Below, piece by piece: positions 25,044 to 34,758 of a stretch of DNA of 64,000 nt. A program made the translations under genes and the position numbers. Position 1 is the first letter of the stretch. Each line of letters begins with the position of its first letter. Origin of the DNA: Bacteroidota bacterium (GTDB lineage: Bacteria > Bacteroidota > Rhodothermia > Rhodothermales > UBA10348). The notes beneath the pieces were generated by a model that worked only from the letters and a program-made list of their open reading frames with translations, was not told where the DNA came from and ran no database searches. The stretch is taken from contig JADFHF010000003.1 of NCBI GenBank assembly GCA_022567305.1, positions 96,981 through 160,980 of the forward strand, read 5' to 3'.

Positions 25044-27236
25044 CTATATCGCGCGGTCAGTTTCAATAAAGATATGTGCGCCTTTGAATGCAGGTGTTCG
25101 ACTGCTGGCGTCGACCCCCCGATCCAGTATTTGATTGGATTCTGGAAAGTACATCGCCGCGTTTGTGGGTTTGATGGACTTGAACGCCGTGGCTCGGATG
25201 TTTTTCATCGTACCTGCAGGTCCTCGCACGGCGATGCGATCCCCGTCATGAATTCCCAGGTCTCGGAGGTCGGCAGGATGGATCAAGATGACGTCACGAC
25301 GATCCACCCCCCGGTACAGGTCATAGTCTTCGTAAACCACGGTATTGAACTGGCCTTCACTCCGAATCGTCATTAGCCGTAATTCGTTCTTCGCGAGTCC
25401 AGGATTGGAGACGAGCGAATGGGTATGTAAGGTAGCGCGACCATCCTCTGTATTGAATGAGGGCGTATGAAACGTACGTCCTCCAATCTGAAACTCTTCT
25501 TTGGAATCATCGATGGAGGTCATGGCTTCGAAGCCCGGAACGACTCGCCCGATAACGTCTCGGATATTTCTGGTCCGTCGCATTTCCGTCCAGTTGATCG
25601 GAGTCGAATTTCCGAGCACCCGTTCAGCTAGTGTGGCGATGATATCAATTTCACTTCGAGGGCCAAGATGACGGGCAGGTCCTCCGTCGCTCATTCTGAC
25701 ATAGTTGAACATAGATTCCTGAGTGGTGGGCTCGGGCTCCTCGTCACGTACGAGTGTCGGAAGAATGATTGTTTGTTTGGCCAACCCCCATGCATGTCCG
25801 GTATTAAGCTTCGTACTCACATAAACCAACAAATCCAGATTGGAGAGAGAACGACTGGCAAACGACGCATCAGGGTTGGAGCCAAATAAATTGCCGCCCA
25901 GGCAGAATCCGATACGGAGATCTCCCGCGGCCGCTCCTTCTATGCATGCCATCGTATCGAGTCCGGCAACCCTCGGTAATGTCAACTCGTAATCTTTCTC
26001 CAACCGATCAAAAATGGCCTGTTTCAGTTGCGGTGTAACGCCGACGGATCCTACTCCTTGTACGTTGGAATGCCCGCGTATCGGCATGAGGCCACACCCT
26101 TCCTTGCCGATCATCCCCCTCAAGAGCGCCAAATTTGCAATAGCCTGGACATTCTCGGTTCCTCGCCGATGGTGGGTAATTCCCATCGCCCAGCTGAAAA
26201 CGACTTGTTTGGCTTTCATGTACTCGTTGGCAACGGCATCGATGTCTTCAGCAGAAACGCCGCTTTGTTCGACGATCTCGTTCCAAGAGAGTGATTCCAA
26301 ATGGGACAGGAGCTCGTCTGAGCCTGAGCAGTGATTCTTTAGAAACTGAACGTCGTGGCCCCCTAATTCAACGATTCGCTTTGAAACTCCACTTAGAAAC
26401 GCAAGATCACCGCCAATATTCGGTTGGATGTACAGGCTGGCGATTTCGCTGCCGAATAGGAGGCTTCGGACACGGCTCGGGATTTTGAAACGAACCAGTC
26501 CCGTTTCTCGAATCGGATTAACCACGATCACTTTTCCTCCCTTCCGCCGGATTTGAGCCAGAGAACTCATCAGTCGCGGGTGATTGCTGGCCGGATTCGC
26601 TCCAATCACAAATACAAGGTCAGCTTGCTCGAGATCTTCCAGAACAATGGTCGCCGACCCGCTACCGATCACCGATGAGAGAGCCACCCCACTGGCCTGA
26701 TGACAGTAATAGCTGCAATTGTTGACGTTGTTGGTACCATAAAGCCGTGCGAATAGCTGAAGGAGGAACCCAGCCTCATTACTGCTCCGGCCACTGAAAT
26801 ACCAAAACGATTGGTCGGCTTCCGATTTGACCAGCTTCTCTGAGATCAGGTCGAACGCTTTTTTCCACTCGATCCTCTTGTATTTATCAGTATTTCGCTC
26901 ATAAAGAAGAGGCTCCACCAGGCGACCCATTGAATCGAGCTCCCGAGGTGAGAGCTTCCTCAGTTCCGAAACCGTGTTGTCGGACCAGAAATTCCGAGGG
27001 ATCCCATCCTGCATGTCCGCCGCCATGGCCTGCATACCCTTCTTACAGATCTCCGGGAAATGCCCAAGTTCGTTGACCATGCCGCCTTTCTGACCACCCA
27101 TTCCGAGTGCGCACGTTTTGCATGTATTTTTCGTCCGCAGAGCCCGCCAGAACTTCAGTACGCCACCGGACTCTCGTGCCTTTCGATAGGAGTAGGCGAT
27201 GGCCGACCACCCACCGCCGGAGTGGACCTTCTTCAT
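25044..27236 (-). CDS. FdhF/YdeP family molybdopterin oxidoreductase
   Basis: It has 730 residues, matching the FdhF/YdeP branch of formate dehydrogenase-like enzymes. Near the N-terminus NTCKTCALGMGG (Cys39, Cys42) and PEICKKG (Cys64) are probable Fe-S ligands. NNCSYYCHQASGVALSSVIG is the active-site area, with Ser/Cys rather than selenocysteine, and GITHHRRGTENVQAIANLALLRGMIG and GCGLMPIRGHSNVQG bind the guanylyl cofactor. The C-terminal dinucleotide-binding domain starts near LRLMTIRSEGQFNTVVYEDYDLYRG. Members have been linked to acid resistance (E. coli YdeP), but the substrate is unknown. Its start codon overlaps the stop of a 28-codon ORF (27233-27319). Confidence 0.93.
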   Translation of the reverse strand: MKKVHSGGGWSAIAYSYRKARESGGVLKFWRALRTKNTCKTCALGMGGQKGGMVNELGHFPEICKKGMQAMAADMQDGIPRNFWSDNTVSELRKLSPRELDSMGRLVEPLLYERNTDKYKRIEWKKAFDLISEKLVKSEADQSFWYFSGRSSNEAGFLLQLFARLYGTNNVNNCSYYCHQASGVALSSVIGSGSATIVLEDLEQADLVFVIGANPASNHPRLMSSLAQIRRKGGKVIVVNPIRETGLVRFKIPSRVRSLLFGSEIASLYIQPNIGGDLAFLSGVSKRIVELGGHDVQFLKNHCSGSDELLSHLESLSWNEIVEQSGVSAEDIDAVANEYMKAKQVVFSWAMGITHHRRGTENVQAIANLALLRGMIGKEGCGLMPIRGHSNVQGVGSVGVTPQLKQAIFDRLEKDYELTLPRVAGLDTMACIEGAAAGDLRIGFCLGGNLFGSNPDASFASRSLSNLDLLVYVSTKLNTGHAWGLAKQTIILPTLVRDEEPEPTTQESMFNYVRMSDGGPARHLGPRSEIDIIATLAERVLGNSTPINWTEMRRTRNIRDVIGRVVPGFEAMTSIDDSKEEFQIGGRTFHTPSFNTEDGRATLHTHSLVSNPGLAKNELRLMTIRSEGQFNTVVYEDYDLYRGVDRRDVILIHPADLRDLGIHDGDRIAVRGPAGTMKNIRATAFKSIKPTNAAMYFPESNQILDRGVDASSRTPAFKGAHIFIETDRAI

Positions 27237-27319
27237 TTCTTTTGGCCCTTCCGTACGTATTTCTTCGAGCCTTTCTTCGGACCCTGCTGCAGGTATTTCT
27301 TCGGGCCATGGTCAATCAT
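27233..27319 (-). CDS. 28-residue Lys-rich ORF translationally coupled to the molybdoenzyme gene
   Basis: GGAGGA followed seven bases later by an ATG at 27319 opens a 28-codon frame whose TGA overlaps the ATG of the FdhF/YdeP gene (sequence AAATGAAG). The peptide starts MIDHGPKKYLQQ and repeats GPKK and KKY-like units: nearly 40 percent Lys, no acidic residue after residue 3. I do not recognise it. It may be a small basic protein or only a leader that sets translation of the enzyme. The enzyme itself has no SD of comparable quality; the peptide's site is the best ribosome site here, which supports real translation. Confidence 0.6.
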   Translation of the reverse strand: MIDHGPKKYLQQGPKKGSKKYVRKGQKK

Positions 27320-27354
27320 CAAGATTCCTCCGCCACGCGCCGTGCCACGACGCC

Positions 27355-29976
27355 TTATTGGACTATCTTTAACGCACGTTCTGAGGACCTGTGTCCTTGC
27401 GAAACAACCACGTGGTATTCGCCTGTACCGGCGGGGGCGGAATCGTCTCCGTCGTCGAGCATTAAATCCCAGTCCGCATAGTTGAGTCCCGAATCACCGG
27501 TTCCACTGATCGATCCTATCTCGTGACCCTCCTCATTCTGGATCGAAACGCTCACCTCTCCACTCTGCTTCAGGTGATAGTAGATTCTCGCCGAATGGCT
27601 ACCGCTTCGAGCCGGTTCTACGTCGAAAACGTAGATATCTGCGTCCACGACGTCCTCGGTCATTTTCTGAAGGATGCGAACGTCCAGCGCATACATGCCG
27701 CGGCCGTGAGTGGAGGCAACCAGGATGTCATCTCGCGGATGGACCTTCAAGTCGCTGACAAATGTGGACGGTAAATCTCTCGCCAGCACGTGCCAGTTCT
27801 CCCCTCCGTCGAGCGAGACATAGGCGCCAATATCCGTTCCCACGTAAAGCACGTTCTCGTTCTTTGGATCTTCCCGCACCACGTTTATGGGGCCGGAGGG
27901 AATCCCATCAGAAATGCTGTCCCAGGTCTGCCCAAAGTCTGTCGACCGATAGAGGTACGGAGTAAAGTCATCGTCTCGCTTCCCATTTTGGGCCAGATAA
28001 ACCGTGCCCTCGTCAAATGCCGAAGCGACCATTCCGGAAATCCATTTTTTGTAGGGTAAGCGACCGGTGAGTTCCGTCCAGCTTTCCCCGTGATCGCGCG
28101 TCATATGGATACGGCCGTCATCGGTGCCCACGTAGATAAGCCCAAACTGGAATGGTGATTCGGTGATGGAAAACAGCGTCTGATACCGTATATCTCCCAG
28201 TTCATCCAGATTATTGTGAGTCAGATCGGGGCTGATCACCTCCCAGTCCTTTCCTCGATCCATGGATCGGAAGAGATAATTCATCCCGTGGTAAATGACC
28301 CGAGGATTATGGGGTGAAATGATAAATGGCGCAAGCCACTGTCCTCGGAGACTGTAGTCTTCGTCCACGCGATCGGGCATGATCGACGTGCGTTTGTCAG
28401 TCGACATAACCGTCCGGGAAATCGTCCCGTAAAATCCAGCCGAATACACAATATCTGGGTCGGTTGGGTCGATGGCCTGACGGCTGCCTTCGCCGCCCGG
28501 TGCACTTCCCCAGGAAACAGCTGGGATGCGGTGGCGCCCGCGACTCAAATCAACGACGCCTCTTCGGCTACCGTGATCCTGGATGGAGCCGTATGCCCGA
28601 AACGGTTCGTCCATATCAAGCGACACATTGAAAAACTGAACCAAAGACAAATCTTCGTAGAACGTGCGCCAGTTGTCGCCAGCGTCGTACGAGATGGCGA
28701 CACCGCCGTCATTTACGTTGACCAGGTAATCTGAATTCTCCGGGTCTATCCAGAGTCCATGGTGGTCTCGGTGCATCCCGGGAAGTTGACGAAACGTTTT
28801 TCCACCGTCTTCGGACACGTTGAGCGCCAGCCCCATCACATAGATTTTGTTTTCGTCGTTCGGGTCTACGCGCATTTGTCCAAAGACCCACCCATACGTT
28901 CCGGACAAGCCTTCCATATAACTGTTGGTTTCACTCATCTGGCGCCAGCGACCCCCGCCATCGTCGGAGCGAAAAACGGTTGCCCCCTTGATGACAGGAC
29001 CGCGAGGCCGACCGTATGCATCTGTTTCATCCTCATCTGCTTCCCTGAGAGACTCGTAGTTGTCAACAAACGCATAGATCACGTCTGGATTCGACGCCGC
29101 GATGTCAATTCCAATTCTCCCTCGGTGAACGGCATCCGGGAGACCGTCCGAAATTTCAGTCCAGGATGCACCGGCGTCCGTGGTCTTGTAAATGCTACTC
29201 CCGTCGTAGAAGGATTCATTGCGTGGGTCGTTCCATTTTTCGCGGACTCGCTGCCACGTCGAAACATACAGGGTGTTCGGATCCCCAGGATGCATGACCA
29301 CGTCAATGGCCCCCGTGCGCACGCCTTTATATAGGATCTTTGTCCAGGATTCACCCCCGTCAGTTGACTTATACAGACCGCGATCTTCATTGTCGGTCCA
29401 TTCATGCCCGGAAGCCGCCACGTAGACGATGTCGGGGTTGGTGGGATGAACGACAATTCGTGGAATCGTGTGCGTGTCGCCCAGGCCCATGTAGTTCCAG
29501 GTTTCACCAGCGTCCGTGGATTTGTACACGCCCGCTCCTGCCATGGAGCTGCGGAAAATATTTGCTTCACCGGTTCCAACCCATATGGTGTTGGGATCGG
29601 AAGGTGCCAGCGTTACATCTCCTATCGATGTTGATGCGTCGTTTTGAAAAACGGGCTCCCAGGTTGTGCCCTCATTTAAGGTTCTCCACACGCCGCCCGA
29701 GGCGCCAGCCACGTAGATCGTGTAATTTTTTCCCTTGGGCTCGACGACGGCAATATCCGTCATCCGACCGCTGATATTTGTCGGCCCAAGATGTTGCCAG
29801 GCCAAATTCTTAAATGGTGAACGCTCGATCATCTCAACGTGATCGGCATACCATTGGTGTCGGTCCTCCGATGAAGTCTGTTCACCCGGGTCCTGGGCCA
29901 TGCCGAGTTTTGTACCGATCGTGACCCAGAAGACTGATAGAAGGGCGATCACAGTAAGAAAACTGATCCGTCGCAT
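27355..29976 (-). CDS. Large secreted VPS10/sortilin-type BNR propeller protein
   Basis: It has 873 residues with a signal peptide (ending GMAQ). Two propellers are suggested by at least ten BNR (Asp-box) repeats, for example GVWRTLNEGTTWEPV, GVYKSTDAGETWNY, GLYKSTDGGESWTKI and GRIHMTRDHGESWTEL. The C-terminal 110 residues, after ASTHGRGMYALDVRIL, form an Ig-like/FlgD-like domain without a typical T9SS ending. Such exported proteins are numerous in Rhodothermia and Acidobacteria and are often called glycosyl hydrolases without proof; no catalytic residues are evident here. It lies upstream of the Lys-rich ORF. Confidence 0.88.
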   Translation of the reverse strand: MRRISFLTVIALLSVFWVTIGTKLGMAQDPGEQTSSEDRHQWYADHVEMIERSPFKNLAWQHLGPTNISGRMTDIAVVEPKGKNYTIYVAGASGGVWRTLNEGTTWEPVFQNDASTSIGDVTLAPSDPNTIWVGTGEANIFRSSMAGAGVYKSTDAGETWNYMGLGDTHTIPRIVVHPTNPDIVYVAASGHEWTDNEDRGLYKSTDGGESWTKILYKGVRTGAIDVVMHPGDPNTLYVSTWQRVREKWNDPRNESFYDGSSIYKTTDAGASWTEISDGLPDAVHRGRIGIDIAASNPDVIYAFVDNYESLREADEDETDAYGRPRGPVIKGATVFRSDDGGGRWRQMSETNSYMEGLSGTYGWVFGQMRVDPNDENKIYVMGLALNVSEDGGKTFRQLPGMHRDHHGLWIDPENSDYLVNVNDGGVAISYDAGDNWRTFYEDLSLVQFFNVSLDMDEPFRAYGSIQDHGSRRGVVDLSRGRHRIPAVSWGSAPGGEGSRQAIDPTDPDIVYSAGFYGTISRTVMSTDKRTSIMPDRVDEDYSLRGQWLAPFIISPHNPRVIYHGMNYLFRSMDRGKDWEVISPDLTHNNLDELGDIRYQTLFSITESPFQFGLIYVGTDDGRIHMTRDHGESWTELTGRLPYKKWISGMVASAFDEGTVYLAQNGKRDDDFTPYLYRSTDFGQTWDSISDGIPSGPINVVREDPKNENVLYVGTDIGAYVSLDGGENWHVLARDLPSTFVSDLKVHPRDDILVASTHGRGMYALDVRILQKMTEDVVDADIYVFDVEPARSGSHSARIYYHLKQSGEVSVSIQNEEGHEIGSISGTGDSGLNYADWDLMLDDGDDSAPAGTGEYHVVVSQGHRSSERALKIVQ

Positions 29977-30090
29977 GCGATTTCTCCTGGAAGTAGAAAA
30001 GAACGGTGGGAATTTGGAGTCTTAAAGTAAAACCGGACGGACATACAGAAAGAAAAAAATAACGATTGGGAAAGCGAACAAAATCGCAGC

Positions 30091-30936
30091 TTACCCAGGT
30101 TCAACGGCTTTGAAACTGCGTTTGCGTGAAAGTATATCGGTAGCGATTTCCTCGATGGGCTTTTTAGTGACGTCGATAATAGGCCAGTCGGGTCGCTTCC
30201 GGAAGATCCGATTGGCGTAGGCCAGCTCCTTCCTTATATAATCCACTTTGGCGTAATCGCCTGTTGATCCCCCCAGGTGTTCATGCCGGACACTCCGCAG
30301 CACCGAGAGGTGATTCGCGTTGGTTGTCAAACAGAATACTTTGCCCTCCGGCAAATCAAACATGCTGGCAGGGGGAGGAATATCGGAGATGATTGGGATG
30401 TTTCCGACAAGCCAACCCTTAAACGCAAGATAGATGCTGAGAGGTGTCTTGAAGGTTCGACTCACGCCGATCAGGACCAAGTCAGCTTTATTGAGTTCTT
30501 TAGCACGCTGTCCGTCGTCGTGGCGAAATGCAAATTCCATCGCTTCGATGCGCTGGAAATATTCTTTATTCAATTTGCGGAAAAGTCCAGGCCTTCCTGA
30601 CGGTGCGTCGGAAAACTGATACGTTAGTTGAGCGAGAAGAGGCCCCATCAAGTCGATCGTTTCAACATTGTGGAGGCGACCGATATCGGCAATCCGAGAA
30701 CGCATGTCTGTGGAGACGACCGTGTGGACAATAAAACTCTGAACCCGGACGGCCTCTTCAACGATTTCCAAAACCTGTTCCTCAGTCCGAACTTCAGGAA
30801 AACGATGAATTTTGACTTCTGTCCCAAAGAACTGAGTCAATGCGGCCCGAAGCATTTGTTCAGCAGTACCGCCTGTTCCGTCGGAGATGACGAAGATTTG
30901 ATAGGTAGGAATGCTCTGTTCGATGACTTCCGTCAT
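30091..30936 (-). CDS. PEP synthase / pyruvate phosphate dikinase regulatory protein (kinase-pyrophosphorylase, DUF299)
   Basis: It has 281 residues. The N-terminus IFVISDGTGGTAEQMLRAALTQF and the P-loop-like GVSRTFKTPLSIYLAFKGWLVGNIPI are the family's two hallmark stretches; the latter has the catalytic nucleotide-binding Ser/Thr. The enzyme phosphorylates (using ADP) and dephosphorylates (by pyrophosphate formation) a Thr of pyruvate phosphate dikinase or PEP synthase, switching pyruvate/PEP flux according to energy state. The target enzyme gene is not in the window. The gene lies 17 bp downstream of the DUF6483 gene on the same strand. Confidence 0.95.
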   Translation of the reverse strand: MTEVIEQSIPTYQIFVISDGTGGTAEQMLRAALTQFFGTEVKIHRFPEVRTEEQVLEIVEEAVRVQSFIVHTVVSTDMRSRIADIGRLHNVETIDLMGPLLAQLTYQFSDAPSGRPGLFRKLNKEYFQRIEAMEFAFRHDDGQRAKELNKADLVLIGVSRTFKTPLSIYLAFKGWLVGNIPIISDIPPPASMFDLPEGKVFCLTTNANHLSVLRSVRHEHLGGSTGDYAKVDYIRKELAYANRIFRKRPDWPIIDVTKKPIEEIATDILSRKRSFKAVEPG

Positions 30937-30953
30937 AAATGGATTCGCATTAA

Positions 30954-31388
30954 TCAGACGAAAGATAAAAGTCTCTGATCGGACTGCAATAGGGCATTGA
31001 GATGGGTCAGTCTACTTTCCAGGTCGAACGGTACAACTCCGCCCGACTTGGCGACGGCCTTATAAAGCCATATGGCGCTCTCCCAACTGCGTTTGGCAAT
31101 CTCCTCTTTACCCAGTGCTTCCTGAACAAACCCGTCTTCCCGAAGAAGATCTGCCAGGACTACGGCTTTGTCGGATGAGAACTCATCTACGTTACCGCAA
31201 ACCCGTAGGAGATCATCAACCGTCATATTGCGAACTCGTTCTGGATCGGCTCCCGTTACTTCCTGGATGGTTTGGGAGAGAATGTCGTGAGCGATGTGGT
31301 ACTCCTGTGCCTGGCGCTTGAGCGAAACTTTCGCAAGAGCATTGACTGCTTGTTGAACTTGTCGAAGGATATAGTCGCGCGTAATCAT
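30954..31388 (-). CDS. DUF6483-like cytoplasmic helical protein
   Basis: I start at the ATG at 31388, giving 144 residues beginning MITRDYILRQVQQ; an upstream start at 31475 would run into the preceding gene. It is helical throughout: NALAKVSLKRQAQEYHIAHDILSQTIQEVTG, a middle section DPERVRNMTVDDLLRVC, and a TPR-like end LADLLREDGFVQEALGKEEIAKRSWESAIWLYKAV. This pattern matches DUF6483, found in Bacillota and Bacteroidota, of unknown function. It lies between a serine hydrolase gene (12 bp upstream) and the PPDK regulator gene. Confidence 0.8.
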   Translation of the reverse strand: MITRDYILRQVQQAVNALAKVSLKRQAQEYHIAHDILSQTIQEVTGADPERVRNMTVDDLLRVCGNVDEFSSDKAVVLADLLREDGFVQEALGKEEIAKRSWESAIWLYKAVAKSGGVVPFDLESRLTHLNALLQSDQRLLSFV

Positions 31389-31399
31389 CGATGCGATCT

Positions 31400-32632
31400 C
31401 TACTGAATTGAACGGATGAGCCCGGCAATAAAAGGGTTCAAAATCGACTTGTTTGGGCGCTTGTACAAGTTCCAAGAGTTTATGACGGCTACAATATCAT
31501 ATTCGGGAAAAACCAGCAGGTATTGCCCTCCAAATCCAAGTCCAGCCCAAATGACGGTATGGTCGCGGTCCAGTCTCCACCACTGGTACCCGTACCCATA
31601 CCCCTGACGATTTACATTCTCAACGCGTTTGGCGGTTGCGCTCTGAACCCATTCCTCTGAAAGGATGCGCTGCCCGTTCCAAACGCCTTCCCGAAGATAC
31701 AGGTAGCCGATCCGCGCGAGGTCTTCTGCTTCCAGATACAGTCCGCCCAGCGCGTCCGGATATCCCATGTTGGTCTTCTTCCAATGGTACTCCTTGATCC
31801 CGATGGGTTCGAATACGTTTTCTTCTGCAAAGTCGTCCAAGAACTGGCCCGACACCTTCTTGATGATACCTGACATCAAGTGACTTCCGCCGCTATTGTA
31901 TACCCATTTGGTCCCAGGATCGACGTCCATTGGCTGATCGAAGGTGAATTGAATCCAGTCGTCGCTCAATTCCAATTGAATGGTCGTGTTCGTTTCGTCA
32001 AGCGGTCGATCTTGTTCATGCCACTCGATTCCCGATCGCATTGTCAGCAGGTCATCCAGCGTTGCACCCGCGAGACGGCTATCCATCGCAGACAAATCAA
32101 AGTCGCCGAAAAATGAAACGAAGGGAACATCCACGCTCTCGATGAGGCCTTGAGTGAGTGCCACACCGATCATGGTGGCCGAAACGGATTTCGTAACGGA
32201 CTGCAGCGAGTGTACATCCCGTCCGTGTTCGTACGGATGGAAGTCCGGATGATAGTAGTTGAACTGGTGGAGCTGTGACTCGTCCGTGCATGCTTCCCAA
32301 CCGCATCCCAGCGGGCCGGTAAAGCCCCTGGTGATCTCGCGATAGTCGTTGTCGTACCTCTCGTTTACGAGAAGGTGACCATTGCGGATGACGACTATTC
32401 GATCAACATATCCGTAGTCGCCGGCCCGGATGTCTTGATCGAGCGCAGAAAAAACGGCTCCATTTAGTCCCTGGGATTCCGGGGAGGCGGTGGGCCAGTG
32501 TTCGCCGGGCCACGGAGTTTCTTGCCCGGAGACGTGGACCGGAACGAGAAAAATGACCGAGACAAGGACGAGGGTCGCGCGGAAAAGGAGACCAGCGTCT
32601 CCAGTCGGAAAGCTGATTCGGAATGATTTCAT
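31400..32632 (-). CDS. Secreted serine hydrolase (class C beta-lactamase fold)
   Basis: It has 410 residues with a signal peptide (ending HVSGQ). The S-x-x-K motif is SVTKS (Ser145, Lys148), and the Tyr-x-Asn-type motif is in KWVYNSGGSHLMSGII. The C-terminal motif of the family is GLGFGGQYLLVFPEYDIVAVINS, lacking a clear KTG. These are esterases or D-aminopeptidase-like proteins rather than true beta-lactamases. The gene at 57943-59136 is a paralogue with the same extra loop (about 100-140) between the first strand and the S-x-x-K motif. Confidence 0.92.
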   Translation of the reverse strand: MKSFRISFPTGDAGLLFRATLVLVSVIFLVPVHVSGQETPWPGEHWPTASPESQGLNGAVFSALDQDIRAGDYGYVDRIVVIRNGHLLVNERYDNDYREITRGFTGPLGCGWEACTDESQLHQFNYYHPDFHPYEHGRDVHSLQSVTKSVSATMIGVALTQGLIESVDVPFVSFFGDFDLSAMDSRLAGATLDDLLTMRSGIEWHEQDRPLDETNTTIQLELSDDWIQFTFDQPMDVDPGTKWVYNSGGSHLMSGIIKKVSGQFLDDFAEENVFEPIGIKEYHWKKTNMGYPDALGGLYLEAEDLARIGYLYLREGVWNGQRILSEEWVQSATAKRVENVNRQGYGYGYQWWRLDRDHTVIWAGLGFGGQYLLVFPEYDIVAVINSWNLYKRPNKSILNPFIAGLIRSIQ

Positions 32633-32862
32633 TTTAGGATCGGATTGCTTTACAGGATGTTGAACCGCGACCGGACTCTTGGACCCCAGCTTTAACGGAC
32701 GGATTCAGGATGGGATGTGGCCATTCAACAATTCTTCGATCCATTTTAATTTGCCCTTTGCTGCCAGTTCCTGATGACGGATATTAGACGATCTGTGGTA
32801 CAAATCATGAAGTACGATCGTTCGATAGGATTCATTTCAAACCGTTCTGGGACATACACACT

Positions 32863-34758
32863 TTGAGGCGTTTTTGGATTCTCAAACTTAACGCGATCCT
32901 ACTCGTGTGTGCGATATCCGCGCCGTTCTGGATCGTAGATTCTTCAGGTCAACCGTTCACGTTCTCGGCCCACAACTCGGATCTCAGCCGGCTGAGCTAC
33001 GGCTCCATCTCTGTAGCAGACCTGGACGATGACGGAGATTTTGACGTGCTATACACGGGAAACTCCAGATCACAAAGACCATTTGGACCCACAAGTGGCA
33101 TCGCGATCAACCAAATGACCAGTTTCAAGGGGTTCGGTACCGTCCCGTTCGATAAAACGCCACTGTCTTCTGAAACATGGCTGGGACATGCGGCATGGTC
33201 GGACTACGATTTGGATGGGGATCTCGATTTCATTCTGACAGGTACGGCTTCGGCCAACGATCCGTACGCATCAGTCGCAATGCTTTACCGGAATGACGGC
33301 TCCGCAAATTTTACGGCGGTCGATGTCGGCATTGAAGGCGTCCACAGCAGCAAAACGCGCTGGGTCGACTACGATAATGATGGTGATTCGGACCTGGTGC
33401 TGATGGGAAGGACAACTGACGGCGCTCATTCTGTTCAATTGTATCGAAATGACGGAAATGAGCTGTTTGTTGAAGTGGCGACGCCCTTTCCGCAACTTGC
33501 TTTTGGAGATGTCGAGTGGGGAGACTATGATAATGATGGTGACTTCGACGTTCTGTTGACCGGAACGCGCGAAGCCGGGCAGTTCATGACTCTTCTTTAC
33601 CGTAACGAAGGGAATGGGAATTTCAGTCTACGGCCGGATGAGTTCGCTCGGCTGGCATACTCGTCTGCGGCCTGGGGAGATTACGATTCGGATGGAGATC
33701 TCGACCTGATACTCTCCGGTGCCGAGCTGGGTATTAGGGAGGCATTTGTCGGCAAGACTCTATTGTACCGCAACGATGGAGGATCATTTGTAGAAAGACC
33801 AGACGAATTTGTAGGTGTATACAATGGGGACCAGGCGTGGGCCGATTACGATTTGGATGGCGATCTGGATCTTTTCGTAATGGGACGCACATCGATGCTG
33901 AGTAATCATATTGGATATATCTATCAAAATTCGGACGGTCAATTTAGAATCGTCACGGGCCTCGTTGGGACGTCAACGGTCAATTCCGAATGGGTAGATT
34001 TCGACGGCGACAATGATATTGATATTCTGGTGTCCGGGCTAAACCTTGCTGCGACACCTTTCACGAAGATCTATCGAAACGACTCCCGCCTCGTAAACAC
34101 CATTCCTCTTCCACCGAACGATCTTTCGGCAAACGTTGGACCGGGTGAAGTAACGCTCTCCTGGGGCCCCGGAAGTGATGTTCATACGGCAACCGCGGCT
34201 CTCACGTACAACGTCCGCGTTGGCACGGCTCAAGGGACTTCGAACGTCATGTCTGCGATGTCGAATTCAGAAACGGGACATCGATGGGTATCTGGTTTTG
34301 GAAATGTTCAACATAACACGAGCTGGACGTTACGTGAACTTCCGGTAGGGCTGTACTACTGGAGCGTTCAATCCGTCGACAACAGTTTCGTTGGATCGGA
34401 ATTCGCGGCAGAAGGACAATTTTCCATCTTGACGGGAGGAAAAGTGAGTACCGCATCACCCGACCTGGTTGAAATCCCGCAAGACACGGTACTCGATCCG
34501 ATCTTTCCGAATCCTTTCAGTGCGACAGCCACAATCAGTTTTGAAATGGCTCGTTCGGGGCCCGTAACCCTTGCCATCTATGACCTGCTCGGCAAGCAGG
34601 TACGTGTGCTGGCGGATGGCCTCTTCATAGCGGGTCGTCATCAAGTCGACTGGGATGGACGGGCGGAAACTGGAGTTTCTATCGGCTCCGGAGTCTATTT
34701 CGCAAGAATGGAGACGGACGGAAAGATTAGAAGCAGGAAAATTGTATTGCTCAGATGA
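32863..34758 (+). CDS. FG-GAP/VCBS repeat protein with T9SS sorting domain
   Basis: It has 631 residues from a TTG start at 32863. A signal peptide precedes about seven FG-GAP-like repeats with Ca2+-binding loops (DLDDDGDFDV, DYDLDGDLDF, DYDNDGDSDL, DYDSDGDLDL), forming an integrin-like propeller. A fibronectin-type stretch (LSWGPGSDVHTATAALTYNVRVG) follows, then a sorting domain with FPNPFSATATISFEM and an IVLLR end. It is probably surface-exposed and calcium-stabilised; ligand unknown. The next gene starts at an ATGA overlap with its stop and is a paralogue. Confidence 0.9.
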   Translation: MRRFWILKLNAILLVCAISAPFWIVDSSGQPFTFSAHNSDLSRLSYGSISVADLDDDGDFDVLYTGNSRSQRPFGPTSGIAINQMTSFKGFGTVPFDKTPLSSETWLGHAAWSDYDLDGDLDFILTGTASANDPYASVAMLYRNDGSANFTAVDVGIEGVHSSKTRWVDYDNDGDSDLVLMGRTTDGAHSVQLYRNDGNELFVEVATPFPQLAFGDVEWGDYDNDGDFDVLLTGTREAGQFMTLLYRNEGNGNFSLRPDEFARLAYSSAAWGDYDSDGDLDLILSGAELGIREAFVGKTLLYRNDGGSFVERPDEFVGVYNGDQAWADYDLDGDLDLFVMGRTSMLSNHIGYIYQNSDGQFRIVTGLVGTSTVNSEWVDFDGDNDIDILVSGLNLAATPFTKIYRNDSRLVNTIPLPPNDLSANVGPGEVTLSWGPGSDVHTATAALTYNVRVGTAQGTSNVMSAMSNSETGHRWVSGFGNVQHNTSWTLRELPVGLYYWSVQSVDNSFVGSEFAAEGQFSILTGGKVSTASPDLVEIPQDTVLDPIFPNPFSATATISFEMARSGPVTLAIYDLLGKQVRVLADGLFIAGRHQVDWDGRAETGVSIGSGVYFARMETDGKIRSRKIVLLR

